Shown here: piece by piece, positions 6,989-14,107 of the stretch | Position numbering within the stretch: position 1 is the stretch's first letter | Layout of the letters: each line of letters opens with the position of its first letter | Program-made: the position numbers and the translations under genes | From: Pseudomonadota bacterium | GTDB taxonomy: Bacteria; Pseudomonadota; Gammaproteobacteria; Burkholderiales; Gallionellaceae | Assembly (NCBI GenBank): GCA_021847165.1 | Contig: JAJZUH010000036.1 | Location: 1-14,107 of the forward strand | Direction: 5' to 3' | DNA: 14,107 nt | Notes under the pieces: model-generated | Told to the model about the DNA's origin: nothing | What the model saw: only the letters and a program-made list of their open reading frames with translations | The model's database searches: none

Positions 6989-8109
6989 TCGCTGCGCTGC
7001 GTTTCGTTCTGCTGCCCCTCCTGCTGCTGACAGGGACAGCACACGCCGCGCAGGCGGATGATCTGGAGAAGTTGCGCAAACGCATCGCCGCGTTGCAGCA
7101 GGAATTCGACAAAACCAGCGAATCGAAATCCGAGGTTGCGGATGGATTGCGCGAATCCGAACGCGCCATCAGCGACAGCAACCGCAGGCTGCACGAGCTC
7201 GCGCAACAGCAGCAAGCGGCTAACCGCGAATTGGCATCGTTACAGCAGAGGGCGGCCGCGATGGACAAGGAACTGCAAGCCCAGCAGGCCATGCTGGGGC
7301 GCCTGCTATACCAGCAATATCTGGATGGCGGCGATCAGGAATATCTGAAACTCCTGCTCAACAACAACGACCCCAACCAGGTCGCACGCGAATTCCGCTA
7401 TTACGAATACATCGCACGCGACCGTGCCGCGACGCTCAAGTCGCTGCGCAATGGCCTGGCGCAACTTCAGACGGTGACCGATCAAGTCAACCGGAAGCGC
7501 GCCGAAATATCCGATTTGCGGGCCGAGGAACAGGGGCAACGGCAGCATCTGGAACAGGATCGGCGTGCCCGCCAGCAGGTACTGAACAAGATTGCACTGC
7601 AGCTGAAACAGCAACGACGCGAAATCGGGCGTTTGCAGCACAACGAGAACCGCTTGTCGCAATTGATCGACAAACTGGCGCATGCTCTGCCCGACGTTCA
7701 CACCGACAATGCCCCATTCAAGTCCCTCAGAGGGAAATTGGTATTGCCGGTCAAGGGCAGGATAAGCAACAAGTTCGGCGCACGGCGCCCGGAGAGCACC
7801 ATGGCATGGACTGGCTGGTTCCTGCGCGCAACCCCCAACCAGCCGGTCAAGGCGGTAGCTGCCGGGCAGGTAGTGTATGCAGACTGGCTGCGCGGCTTTG
7901 GCAATCTGCTCATCATCGATCATGGTCAAGGCTACATGAGCCTGTATGGCAACAACGAGACCCTGTACAAACAAGTGGGCGACAGCCTGCGCAGCGGCGA
8001 TGTGATAGCGACCGTCGGCAGCAGCGGCGGCAACCAGGATTCCGGTTTATACTTCGAGCTGCGTTTCGAAGGTAAACCCTTCGACCCCGGCAAATGGGTC
8101 AGGCATTAA
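6985..8109 (+). CDS. envC: EnvC-like murein hydrolase activator (degenerate LytM/M23)
   Basis: A 374-residue periplasmic protein. A signal peptide (about 1-24; LLPLLLLTGTAHAAQA) is followed by a long glutamine- and arginine-rich coiled coil (about 25-235) and a C-terminal LytM domain (about 250-374). The LytM fold motifs VKAVAAGQVVYADWLRGFGN, IDHGQGYMSLYG and VGSSGG are clear. The M23 zinc ligands are missing: no HxxxD where STMAWTGW stands (271-278), and LYFELR (355-360) in place of HxH. Loss of these residues is characteristic of EnvC, which does not cut peptidoglycan but recruits and activates N-acetylmuramoyl-L-alanine amidases at the septum with FtsEX. The start is GTG 6985, overlapping the gpmI stop by 4 nt (GTGA); it gives a clean signal peptide, whereas upstream codons in this frame lie inside gpmI. 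No strong Shine-Dalgarno is seen, so translation is probably coupled to gpmI. Confidence 0.92.
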   Translation: MIAALRFVLLPLLLLTGTAHAAQADDLEKLRKRIAALQQEFDKTSESKSEVADGLRESERAISDSNRRLHELAQQQQAANRELASLQQRAAAMDKELQAQQAMLGRLLYQQYLDGGDQEYLKLLLNNNDPNQVAREFRYYEYIARDRAATLKSLRNGLAQLQTVTDQVNRKRAEISDLRAEEQGQRQHLEQDRRARQQVLNKIALQLKQQRREIGRLQHNENRLSQLIDKLAHALPDVHTDNAPFKSLRGKLVLPVKGRISNKFGARRPESTMAWTGWFLRATPNQPVKAVAAGQVVYADWLRGFGNLLIIDHGQGYMSLYGNNETLYKQVGDSLRSGDVIATVGSSGGNQDSGLYFELRFEGKPFDPGKWVRH

Positions 8110-8123
8110 ACAAGGAAAATCAA

Positions 8124-9515
8124 ATGAGTCGTCGCCTCAAAGAATATGGTCTCATCGGCATTGGATTGGTGGCAGGCATCCTGGTCAGCCTGCAATTTTC
8201 CGCTGTCGCCGACAAGGATACCGAGCTCCCTCTGCCGGTCGAAGAACTGCGCGCCTTCTCGGAAGTGTTTGGACGCATCAAGACCGATTATGTCGAGCCT
8301 GTCAGCGACAAGACCCTGATCACGTCGGCGATCAACGGCATGTTGAGCGGACTGGATCCGCATTCTGCCTATCTGGATGCCGACGCCTTCAAGGAACTGC
8401 AGGTCGGCACGCAAGGGGAATTCGGCGGCCTCGGCATCGAAGTCGGCATGGAAGACGGATTGGTCAAGGTCATTTCGCCGATTGAGGATACCCCGGCTTT
8501 CAATGCCGGCGTAAAAAGCGGCGATCTCATCATCAAGCTTGATGACACGCTGGTGAAAGGACTTACCCTGAACGATGCGGTAAAGCGCATGCGCGGCAAG
8601 CCGGGCAGTTCCATCCTGCTGACCATCGTGCGCAAGAATGAATCAAAACCGTTGCAGATTAGCGTGACGCGTGCAGTCATCAAGGTCCAGAGCGTGAAAT
8701 CCAAGCTGGTCGAACCTGGCTTCGGTTTCGTCCGCGTGACCCAGTTCCAGGAACACACCGGCGAAAATCTGGCAACGGCACTGCAAAACCTGCAGAAACA
8801 GAACAACGGCCCGTTACAGGGATTGGTGCTCGACCTGCGCAACGATCCGGGCGGCCTGCTCACCGGCGCAGTCGCCGTATCGGCCGCTTTCCTGCCCAAG
8901 GATGCGCTGGTCGTCTATACCGAAGGGCGAACTGAAGATGCCAAGATGCGCCTGACCGCCAGCCCCGACAATTACCTGCGCGGCAGCGGCAAGACTGATT
9001 ATCTGAAAGATTTGCCGGAAGCCTTCAAGACGGTTCCGATGGTTGTGCTGGTCAACGGCGGCTCAGCTTCGGCTTCCGAAATCGTCGCCGGAGCGCTGCA
9101 AGATCACAAGCGCGCCGTCATCATGGGCACCCAGTCCTTCGGCAAAGGCTCCGTACAGACCATACTGCCATTAGGCAACAACACCGCCATCAAGCTGACG
9201 ACTGCGCGCTATTACACGCCGAGCGGGCGCTCCATTCAGGCCAAGGGCATTGTGCCGGACATCGCCGTGGAAGATCCGGCGACGGCCGGCTTCGACAATG
9301 CCTTCCGCTTGCGCGAGGTCGACCTGGACAAACACCTGAGCAACAGCCAGGGCGAGGACAAGAGCGAACCGGCAGCAAGACCTGCCAAGGGACAAACCAA
9401 GGCCAAGGACAGCGATACCAAGGTCGAGGTCGCCGAATTCGGCGCAAAAAACGATTACCAGTTGAATCAGGCCTTGAATCTGCTTAAGGGAATGAGCATA
9501 TTGCGCGGGAAATAA
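8124..9515 (+). CDS. ctpA: S41 carboxy-terminal processing protease (CtpA family)
   Basis: A 463-residue periplasmic serine protease that trims or degrades envelope proteins at their C-termini. An N-terminal signal/anchor helix (about residues 9-27) is followed by the S41 cap region and GMLSGLDPHSAYL. A PDZ domain (about 85-170; GGLGIEV, DTPAFNAGVKSGDLI) comes next, then the catalytic core with LDLRNDPGG. The Ser/Lys dyad can be placed by the conserved 25-residue spacing: S316 in GGSASASEIVAG and K341 in SFGKGSVQT, with the assisting Q345. A lysine-rich linker (about 345-430 from the end of the core) precedes a short conserved tail. I start at ATG 8124 because AAGGA (8112-8116) lies 7 nt upstream; an earlier ATG at 8094 would overlap envC and lacks a good site. 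It follows envC by 14 nt. In E. coli a related protease, Prc, controls cell-wall hydrolases, so pairing with EnvC is functionally plausible. Confidence 0.95.
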   Translation: MSRRLKEYGLIGIGLVAGILVSLQFSAVADKDTELPLPVEELRAFSEVFGRIKTDYVEPVSDKTLITSAINGMLSGLDPHSAYLDADAFKELQVGTQGEFGGLGIEVGMEDGLVKVISPIEDTPAFNAGVKSGDLIIKLDDTLVKGLTLNDAVKRMRGKPGSSILLTIVRKNESKPLQISVTRAVIKVQSVKSKLVEPGFGFVRVTQFQEHTGENLATALQNLQKQNNGPLQGLVLDLRNDPGGLLTGAVAVSAAFLPKDALVVYTEGRTEDAKMRLTASPDNYLRGSGKTDYLKDLPEAFKTVPMVVLVNGGSASASEIVAGALQDHKRAVIMGTQSFGKGSVQTILPLGNNTAIKLTTARYYTPSGRSIQAKGIVPDIAVEDPATAGFDNAFRLREVDLDKHLSNSQGEDKSEPAARPAKGQTKAKDSDTKVEVAEFGAKNDYQLNQALNLLKGMSILRGK

Positions 9516-9519
9516 TGCA

Positions 9520-9921
9520 ATGAATCCGTTCGAACTGCAAAAGGAACGTTTGCTGTTCTTCAGCGAAGAGCCGGCCAACCAGCTCTTCTCGGTATACCTG
9601 CTGCTGGTCGGACTGGATAATTTTCACGTCGAGATGGGACCGTATCCCAACAGCCTGCTGATCCGTTACAGCATCCTGCATTACTCGCTGGAAGCCCTGG
9701 AAAAAGCCCTGATACGGGAAGGCTTCCGCCTGCAGTCCAGCCTGCTTGGCAACATCAAGAAGCAGATGATCTATTACTGTGAAGACGTGCAGTACCACAA
9801 CCTGAAAACCCCAGAACCGCGCACCAAGAACAACTCGCAAGAGATATTCGTCAAGGCTTACGAACTGCATCCGCACGGCAATCACGACGACACCCCGAAG
9901 GAACTGCGCGAATTCAAATAG
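9520..9921 (+). CDS. Small protein of unknown function downstream of ctpA
   Basis: A 133-residue soluble protein; I do not recognise a named family. There is no signal peptide or membrane helix. Residues about 38-75 (HVEMGPYPNSLLIRYSILHYSLEALEKALIREGFRL) suggest a beta-alpha-beta pattern. It resembles the ferredoxin-like fold of heavy-metal-associated domains but has no CxxC. The middle carries MIYYCEDVQYHN (one Cys) and the tail carries the charged cluster YELHPHGNHDDTPKELREF with three histidines. I believe similar proteins, including the HPHGxHDDTP tail, occur in other betaproteobacteria, but this is from memory. It starts 4 nt after the ctpA stop with a weak Shine-Dalgarno, so it is probably cotranscribed with ctpA. 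Codon use looks like its neighbours. The gene is real on position, spacing and sequence character; its function is unknown. Confidence 0.78.
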   Translation: MNPFELQKERLLFFSEEPANQLFSVYLLLVGLDNFHVEMGPYPNSLLIRYSILHYSLEALEKALIREGFRLQSSLLGNIKKQMIYYCEDVQYHNLKTPEPRTKNNSQEIFVKAYELHPHGNHDDTPKELREFK

Positions 9922-9942
9922 AGTCGCCCGATCAGGCCACTC
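9921..9942. terminator. Weak hairpin between convergent genes
   Basis: GAGTCGCC (9921-9928) and GGCCACTC (9935-9942) can pair with one mismatch around a 6-base loop. It sits exactly at the stop of the unknown gene and just before the end of the convergent diguanylate cyclase gene. A bidirectional terminator would be expected here, but there is no T-tract on either side, so a role in intrinsic termination is doubtful. Confidence 0.25.
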
Positions 9943-9949
9943 CGGTCAT

Positions 9950-11020
9950 TCAGGCTGGCGCGCTTTGCAACTGGGTCGATCGGGTGATCTCTGCCGGCGG
10001 AATCTCGTCGAAATCAACCACCCTGTCGCGCCCCGCTTCCTTGGCCCGGTAAAGCGCGTTATCGGCGTTCAGCAGCAATGCACTCGTTGTGATTTCGCTC
10101 AGCTCCGCAACACACCAGAAACCAGCCGATGCGGTCAGCCGGTGATGCGGAGATTGCCGGTTCTCGATATTCAAGCCATAGATACTCAGGCGCAATTTTT
10201 CGGTGAATTGCCCGGCCTCCTCGCGGTCCAGCCCGGAAGCGAGGATGCAGAATTCCTCCCCTCCGTAACGGAATACGTAGTCACCGGCCCGTTGTGCCGA
10301 CTTTTTCAGTGATTCCGCCACCTGCTCCAGTACGCTATCGCCATATAGATGCCCATAGGTATCGTTGAACATCTTGAAGTAGTCGATATCCAGCATGATC
10401 ACTGTCAGCGCCTGGCCGCTGCGCTTGCAGCGGTTGATCTCGCTCGCCATTACCTCTTTCAGGTAGCCGCGGTTATAGGTTTTGGTGAGCGGATCGGTGA
10501 TCGTCAGGTGCGCCAGGCGCTCGATGTTCTGCTCGTTGTGCCGCACCAGCATCATGGTGATCAGACCTAGCGTCAGGTATGCGCTCAGGAACACAAAGGC
10601 AGATATCAAAGTGAGCGGCTCCAGACGCAGCATCGACACTGCAAACAGGCTCAGCGCTCCCACTGCGATCCAGGTAATACGCTCGCGCTCCGCCACGATG
10701 GGCGCGAATGCAATCGGGAATATCATCATCCAGACTTCCTGATGCAGCTTTTCATTGCTGACATATGCACCATAAAGCATCAAGCACATGAGCGTCAGCA
10801 CAAACCAGCCCGCGTAACGCAAGGATTCTTCGCTGTCATGCCGAGTTCGCCATTTCAGCCACATGGCAAACAGCGCAAAGACAAACGGCACCGCACCTCT
10901 GTCAGGTGTTGCCACAAACAGGAAATACAGAATGGAAAGGGGAAAAGTAACAGCCACTGCCACGCGCAGGTACATATGAAATACGGCTGCTCTGAAACGC
11001 TCAACGGAATATCGGGTCAT
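9950..11020 (-). CDS. Membrane-bound diguanylate cyclase (GGDEF domain)
   Basis: A 356-residue inner-membrane enzyme that makes the second messenger c-di-GMP from two GTP. The N-terminal half (about 15-160) has roughly six hydrophobic helices forming a sensor region I cannot assign to a named MASE family. A short linker (HNEQNIERLAHL) leads to the GGDEF domain (about 173-337). The domain opens with TITDPLTKTYNRGYL, has metal-binding DID (211-213) in MLDIDYFK, and shows the active-site motif GGEEF (253-257). RAGD (244-247), five residues before GGEEF, is the RxxD product-inhibition site, so feedback control is predicted. The C-terminal tail (about 338-356) is variable. ATG 11020 is preceded by a GGGGG-type Shine-Dalgarno at 8 nt. 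It follows the alpha/beta hydrolase by 64 nt on the same strand and could be the last gene of that operon or have its own promoter. Confidence 0.95.
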   Translation of the reverse strand: MTRYSVERFRAAVFHMYLRVAVAVTFPLSILYFLFVATPDRGAVPFVFALFAMWLKWRTRHDSEESLRYAGWFVLTLMCLMLYGAYVSNEKLHQEVWMMIFPIAFAPIVAERERITWIAVGALSLFAVSMLRLEPLTLISAFVFLSAYLTLGLITMMLVRHNEQNIERLAHLTITDPLTKTYNRGYLKEVMASEINRCKRSGQALTVIMLDIDYFKMFNDTYGHLYGDSVLEQVAESLKKSAQRAGDYVFRYGGEEFCILASGLDREEAGQFTEKLRLSIYGLNIENRQSPHHRLTASAGFWCVAELSEITTSALLLNADNALYRAKEAGRDRVVDFDEIPPAEITRSTQLQSAPA

Positions 11021-11066
11021 GCCGGAACCCCCTGGCTGCGACTATCCCGCAGCAGACTACTCCTAA

Positions 11067-11078
11067 GTCGAGCTCGAC
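11067..11078. repeat. 12-base perfect palindrome in the hydrolase/cyclase gap
   Basis: GTCGAGCTCGAC is fully self-complementary and lies 6 bases after the alpha/beta hydrolase stop and 46 bases before the diguanylate cyclase start (minus-strand order). With no loop and no T-tract it is not a normal terminator. It could be a protein-binding site or chance. Confidence 0.3.
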
Positions 11079-11084
11079 GAAAGC

Positions 11085-11777
11085 TTAATCTGAACTGCTT
11101 GCAGCGTTGGAAAACGGCCTTTTATCCAGCAAAATGCACCACAGCTCCATCCATGTCTTCCAGTCGTGCCCCCCGTGCATCACTGCCACCTGACACGCGG
11201 GCAGATGCTTTGCCAGCAAGTCGCTTGCCCCGCGATAATGGTCTGAACTGCCGTATCCGAGATAGATTGGCGGAAACTCCGCCATATTGTGTAGCAGGCT
11301 ATTCTGAAGCTGGGCCAGCAATGCCCGTTCGCGATCCCGGCTGGCCATTTCGCCAGCCTGCCAGTGTCCTAGCCCACCCGCTGCGGACACCTCTGCAATA
11401 ATCCCGCGTGTCCCCAGGAAGGGAGCCAACAGGAATACACCTTCTATCTCTGCTGTACGCCGGACAGCACACAGCATTGCGCCCGTTCCGCCCAGCGATA
11501 TGCCCAGCACCCAGATGCGGGAATAGCCCTGCGCGCGCGCCTCATTCAATGTGTCGTGCAACATGCGCTCGATCTGCTCGCCATCCAGATACAGATCGGC
11601 GTGCGCATCCAGCGCAAGCACGTCGACGGCGAGCTTGCGCTCGCGCAGGGCGCGAATGAACCCGTTCTCGACCAGATGTCGCGGCGCATGCTTCGCCCCC
11701 GGCAACATTAGCAACAGGATGCGCCCGGTTTGATCGATGGGTGCGACATCGTAGACTGCGTTTGCAGGCAGGCGCAT
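11085..11777 (-). CDS. Alpha/beta hydrolase of unknown substrate
   Basis: A 230-residue serine hydrolase of the alpha/beta fold. The oxyanion-loop region is LLMLPGAKH (22-30), the nucleophile elbow is GISLGG with S94, and the other likely triad members are D179 (GSSDHY) and H204 (HGGHDW). No signal peptide is present, so it is probably cytosolic, unlike its upstream partner. The short size and lack of a lid domain recall small esterases or thioesterase-like hydrolases, but no substrate can be read from sequence. ATG 11777 lies one base after the stop of the beta-lactamase-like lipoprotein gene (TGA-A-ATG), and its Shine-Dalgarno (AGGG) is inside that gene's last codons. The two are surely cotranscribed and translationally coupled. 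Confidence 0.87.
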   Translation of the reverse strand: MRLPANAVYDVAPIDQTGRILLLMLPGAKHAPRHLVENGFIRALRERKLAVDVLALDAHADLYLDGEQIERMLHDTLNEARAQGYSRIWVLGISLGGTGAMLCAVRRTAEIEGVFLLAPFLGTRGIIAEVSAAGGLGHWQAGEMASRDRERALLAQLQNSLLHNMAEFPPIYLGYGSSDHYRGASDLLAKHLPACQVAVMHGGHDWKTWMELWCILLDKRPFSNAASSSD

Positions 11778-11778
11778 T

Positions 11779-13551
11779 TCAACCCTGACTGGAAGATATT
11801 TTGCGCAGCTCGAATCCGGAAAAATCTATGTGCATCTCACTGCCGACTTTCTTCAAGTGCAAGGTTTCGCCCTTTCCCGGACCCAATCCTTCCAGCACCA
11901 ACTCATTCTCAGCAACCGGCTTTAGCGCGGCACGGAACACGAAACCTGGCTTTTCGGCAAACGTGAAGGCACCAATCAGCAATCCGTCCTCATGCAGGAT
12001 GCGGACCGATTGCGGCATGGGGCCGTCGTGTTTGTTCACAATTTCGTATTCTCCGACATATTCGAGCACAGGCTGCGGGATCTCGACCGGCACGATCTTC
12101 TCGCCGATGAGCATGGTCTGATCGTTGCTCTTCAATGCCAGCGCATCATGCCCATCGATCCGGTGCAGCGACAGGTTCAGCTCTTCCAGCATGGCGATCT
12201 TGATCGGGATGAAACCGAACAACTTGAAGCGGGCGCCAAACTGCTGCCCTTCCCGCGGCAGCAGCTCCAGTTTCTGCCCCATGACTTCGGCCACCAAGTC
12301 GCCCGATTTGCCGCTGACCTTGACCAGACCAATCAATGTATCGAAGTAGCCTTCATAAGCACGAACATCGTCTGCAGTCAGCGGAACGCTCTTCGCTTCC
12401 CTGACGACCGCCACCGGCGGGGATACCCCACGTTTGGCTTCCAGCGCCAGTTGTAGCGTCTCGGTGGCGATCTTGCCGACAATGCCCTGTGCCGTGGTCG
12501 AGTTGGACAGTACCACCACCCCAAGCTTGCTTTCCGGCAGCACCACCATCAGCGTATGGTAGTTAAGCGTGGTGCCGCCATGACTGGCCACCAGGCCGGC
12601 ACGTGGAACGTCCACGCCGCTGAGCATCCATCCAAGCCCCATCTTGAAGTCGAAATCCAATGGTACTTCCGCGTTCTGCACCCTGAACATTTCGTGCAAT
12701 GACGCTGGACTGACAATCCGGTGGCCGTGGTAACTTCCATCCGCGAATATCATCTGCATGAAATGCGCGATGTCGCTCGCGCTCGAATTCAGCCCGCCGG
12801 AAGGCAGATCGCGCAGCGGTATGGCTTCAACTTCCCTGCCTTTGTCGTAGCTCTTGCCAGGGATGCGAGGAGCAAACTCGGAGTGGGTCATTTCGAGCGG
12901 CCGCAACAGTTGCGTATCCATATAGGTGGCGTAATCCTGCCCGCTTACCCTGCCGATCGCGGCACCAAGCAGTGTCACCCCCAGATTCGAGTACGCAAAT
13001 ACATAGTCGGGCGGATAGGCCACGTACTCGTTTTGTACTGCGGTCACCACCTCGGTAAATGGGCGGGGATGCCGCTCGCTCATGCCATGCAGCCAGTTGC
13101 ACGGCAATCCGGAATGGTGCGTCATGATGTTGCGCGGCGTAATTCCTGCGGTATTGCCAAAGCGACTCCTGATCGAAAACTCGGGCAGGTATTCCTGCAG
13201 CGGCCGGTCTATGTCCAGCTTGCCCTGTTCGGCAAGCCGCATTGCCGCTGTCGCGGTAAACACCTTTGCGATCGAACCCAGGTGATACACCGTGTCCGGC
13301 GTGGCCCGGATGTCGGCCTGCTTGTCCGCATAGCCGAAGCCCTGCTGCCATACAACATCCTGGTCGTCCACCAGGGCGATGCTTAATCCTGTCACATCTG
13401 CATCATCCATCTGCTGCTTGATCAGCCAGGAGATGTACTCTTTGGTATATGAGTAATCGCCGCGCAGTACAGTCGATGGTTTCCGTGGCGGTGCGGCGCA
13501 GGCAACCAGAGTTATGGCACAGACAGCGATGATTGTTTTACGCAGTAGCAC
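11779..13551 (-). CDS. Serine beta-lactamase-like lipoprotein (class C/S12 fold)
   Basis: A 590-residue exported serine hydrolase of the beta-lactamase/penicillin-binding family. A lipoprotein signal (MLLRKTIIAVCAITLVAC) ends in a lipobox with C18. The catalytic domain (about 35-405) has the SxxK motif SIAK (S93, K96), the YxN motif YSN (187-189) and HGG (324-326) as the third motif. Family members include class C beta-lactamases, D-aminopeptidases, esterases and peptidoglycan-related enzymes; actual lactam hydrolysis is not implied. The C-terminal 170 residues form two beta-rich modules, each opening with a Y.G.(F/Y) motif (YEGYF, YVGEY), as often appended to such hydrolases. I start at GTG 13551, because AAGGG (13559-13563) is 7 nt upstream and the result is a normal lipoprotein signal. 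In-frame ATG 13590 or TTG 13614 would add an odd N-terminus and run into the divergent promoter. It is first in an operon with the alpha/beta hydrolase. Confidence 0.9.
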   Translation of the reverse strand: MLLRKTIIAVCAITLVACAAPPRKPSTVLRGDYSYTKEYISWLIKQQMDDADVTGLSIALVDDQDVVWQQGFGYADKQADIRATPDTVYHLGSIAKVFTATAAMRLAEQGKLDIDRPLQEYLPEFSIRSRFGNTAGITPRNIMTHHSGLPCNWLHGMSERHPRPFTEVVTAVQNEYVAYPPDYVFAYSNLGVTLLGAAIGRVSGQDYATYMDTQLLRPLEMTHSEFAPRIPGKSYDKGREVEAIPLRDLPSGGLNSSASDIAHFMQMIFADGSYHGHRIVSPASLHEMFRVQNAEVPLDFDFKMGLGWMLSGVDVPRAGLVASHGGTTLNYHTLMVVLPESKLGVVVLSNSTTAQGIVGKIATETLQLALEAKRGVSPPVAVVREAKSVPLTADDVRAYEGYFDTLIGLVKVSGKSGDLVAEVMGQKLELLPREGQQFGARFKLFGFIPIKIAMLEELNLSLHRIDGHDALALKSNDQTMLIGEKIVPVEIPQPVLEYVGEYEIVNKHDGPMPQSVRILHEDGLLIGAFTFAEKPGFVFRAALKPVAENELVLEGLGPGKGETLHLKKVGSEMHIDFSGFELRKISSSQG

Positions 13552-13592
13552 AACGGCACCCTTCGACAAGTATTTATATGAAATCAGCATTG

Positions 13593-13598
13593 TATAAT
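13593..13598 (+). promoter_or_regulatory. Possible -10 element for the polysaccharide deacetylase gene
   Basis: A perfect TATAAT lies 27 bases before the plus-strand start at 13626, within the 74-base divergent gap to the lipoprotein gene. No good -35 hexamer is seen 16-19 bases upstream, so it would need an activator or be weak. The same segment reads ATTATA on the other strand, where promoters for the lipoprotein gene must also lie. Confidence 0.3.
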
Positions 13599-13625
13599 GC
13601 CCACCAAAATCCAAAACAGAATGCC

Positions 13626-14107
13626 ATGATGTTTTTTCCCTGCCGTAACTGGAAACCTGCTCTAGCCATCCGTATCTCGATATTTATTTTTGCTGGCGGG
13701 CTCTTTGTCATATTGCTGCAACCTGCATGGTGGAAATGGGTTCTGGCCATTATTTTCCTCGACCATATGTTCCTTACCGTGACCGGCCTGATCCCGCGCA
13801 GTTCCTTGCTGGGCCCCAACATCACCTGCTTGCCGCCATCGGCTGCAGAGCGGGGAGAGGTCGCAATCACCATCGACGACGGACCGGATCCGGAGGTCAC
13901 TCCGCTTGTCCTCGACATCCTGGATCGGCATCAAGCTAAAGCAACTTTTTTCTGCATCGGCAAGCTCGCCCTGCAACACCCCGAACTGTGCCGCGAGATC
14001 GTGCGCCGCGGCCATGCCATCGAGAATCACAGTCTTTCGCACCATTGGCACTTCTCCTTGCTTGGTCCGTGGCGCATCCACCGCGAAGTGCATGGTGCAC
14101 AGGTGGC
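13626..14107 (+). CDS. Membrane-anchored polysaccharide deacetylase (CE4/NodB), N-terminal part
   Basis: Partial gene: 160 complete codons are visible before the right edge. The N-terminus has two hydrophobic helices (about 13-31 and 36-54; FIFAGGLFVILL, WVLAIIFLDHMFLTV). The start of a CE4 deacetylase domain follows from about residue 78. Motif 1 is TIDDGPDP, with the catalytic-base and metal aspartates. ATFFCIG follows, and motif 2 is HSLSHHWHFS, close to the H(S/T)xxH metal-binding triad. These enzymes remove acetyl groups from N-acetylated glycans such as peptidoglycan, poly-GlcNAc or lipid-linked sugars using a divalent metal. Motifs 3-5 lie beyond the window. Two tandem ATGs (13626 and 13629) are possible starts; both have weak Shine-Dalgarno sequences, and the ATG at 13621 is closed at once by a stop. 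The gene is divergent from the lipoprotein operon. Confidence 0.9.
   Translation, partial: MMFFPCRNWKPALAIRISIFIFAGGLFVILLQPAWWKWVLAIIFLDHMFLTVTGLIPRSSLLGPNITCLPPSAAERGEVAITIDDGPDPEVTPLVLDILDRHQAKATFFCIGKLALQHPELCREIVRRGHAIENHSLSHHWHFSLLGPWRIHREVHGAQV

Noticed and set aside
7306..7974. 222-codon minus-strand frame opposite envC
   Set aside because: Antisense shadow of a gene with clear EnvC coiled-coil and LytM features.
7741..8106. Active M23 zinc endopeptidase
   Set aside because: The LytM fold is present but the zinc-binding histidines and aspartate are missing, so it is treated as an EnvC-type activator.
8094..8123. Earlier ATG for ctpA
   Set aside because: It overlaps the envC end and lacks a Shine-Dalgarno, while ATG 8124 has AAGGA at 7 nt and begins a standard signal/anchor.
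12721..13386. 221-codon plus-strand frame opposite the lipoprotein gene
   Set aside because: Antisense shadow of the beta-lactamase-like gene; no recognisable domain.
11779..13551. Antibiotic-resistance beta-lactamase
   Set aside because: The SIAK, YSN and HGG motifs are shared by many S12 esterases and peptidases. Lipid anchoring and a 170-residue C-terminal extension are unlike AmpC-type resistance enzymes.
13552..13614. Longer lipoprotein starts at TTG 13614 or ATG 13590
   Set aside because: They add a polar, atypical N-terminus ahead of a complete lipoprotein signal and have poorer ribosome sites than GTG 13551.

Overview
The window reads as ordinary chromosome of a Gram-negative, GC-rich proteobacterium. 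Periplasmic adaptor/RND pump genes, a lipoprotein, an EnvC-type divisome factor and a PglL-like oligosaccharyltransferase imply two membranes. The gpmI-envC-ctpA order and the general look of the proteins suggest a betaproteobacterium, perhaps in the Nitrosomonadales/Gallionella-Sideroxydans area; this lineage call is inference. No rRNA, tRNA, insertion sequence, phage gene or CRISPR array is visible. There is no gene-free stretch over 300 bases.

Left block (1-5301, all on the minus strand). In transcription order it holds an ArsR-family repressor, an RND membrane-fusion protein, an RND permease, a small DUF2892 membrane protein and the start of a PglL-like O-oligosaccharyltransferase. The ArsR protein has two cysteines (C32 and C98) spaced exactly as in the persulfide sensors SqrR (C41/C107) and BigR (C42/C108). 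A palindrome, ATATTAG-N6-CTAATAT, overlaps a good promoter for the pump genes. A degenerate copy with the same spacing, AAATTAG-N6-CTTATAT, lies in the divergent arsR/gpmI promoter region. DUF2892 is also the membrane domain of E. coli YgaP, whose gene is controlled by the related regulator YgaV. The whole looks like a self-regulated, probably sulfur- or redox-responsive efflux operon with no outer-membrane channel gene in the window. This is the most interesting part.

Middle block (5438-9921, plus strand). gpmI (glycolytic phosphoglycerate mutase), envC (activator of cell-wall amidases, with a degenerate LytM domain), ctpA (S41 periplasmic protease) and a small conserved-looking unknown gene are tightly packed, with a 4-nt overlap, a 14-nt gap and a 4-nt gap. 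They are probably one transcript.

Right block. On the minus strand (9950-13551) a serine beta-lactamase-like lipoprotein, an alpha/beta hydrolase and a six-helix membrane diguanylate cyclase run in series, with only one base between the first two. Divergent from them, at 13626, a membrane-anchored polysaccharide deacetylase begins and runs off the window.
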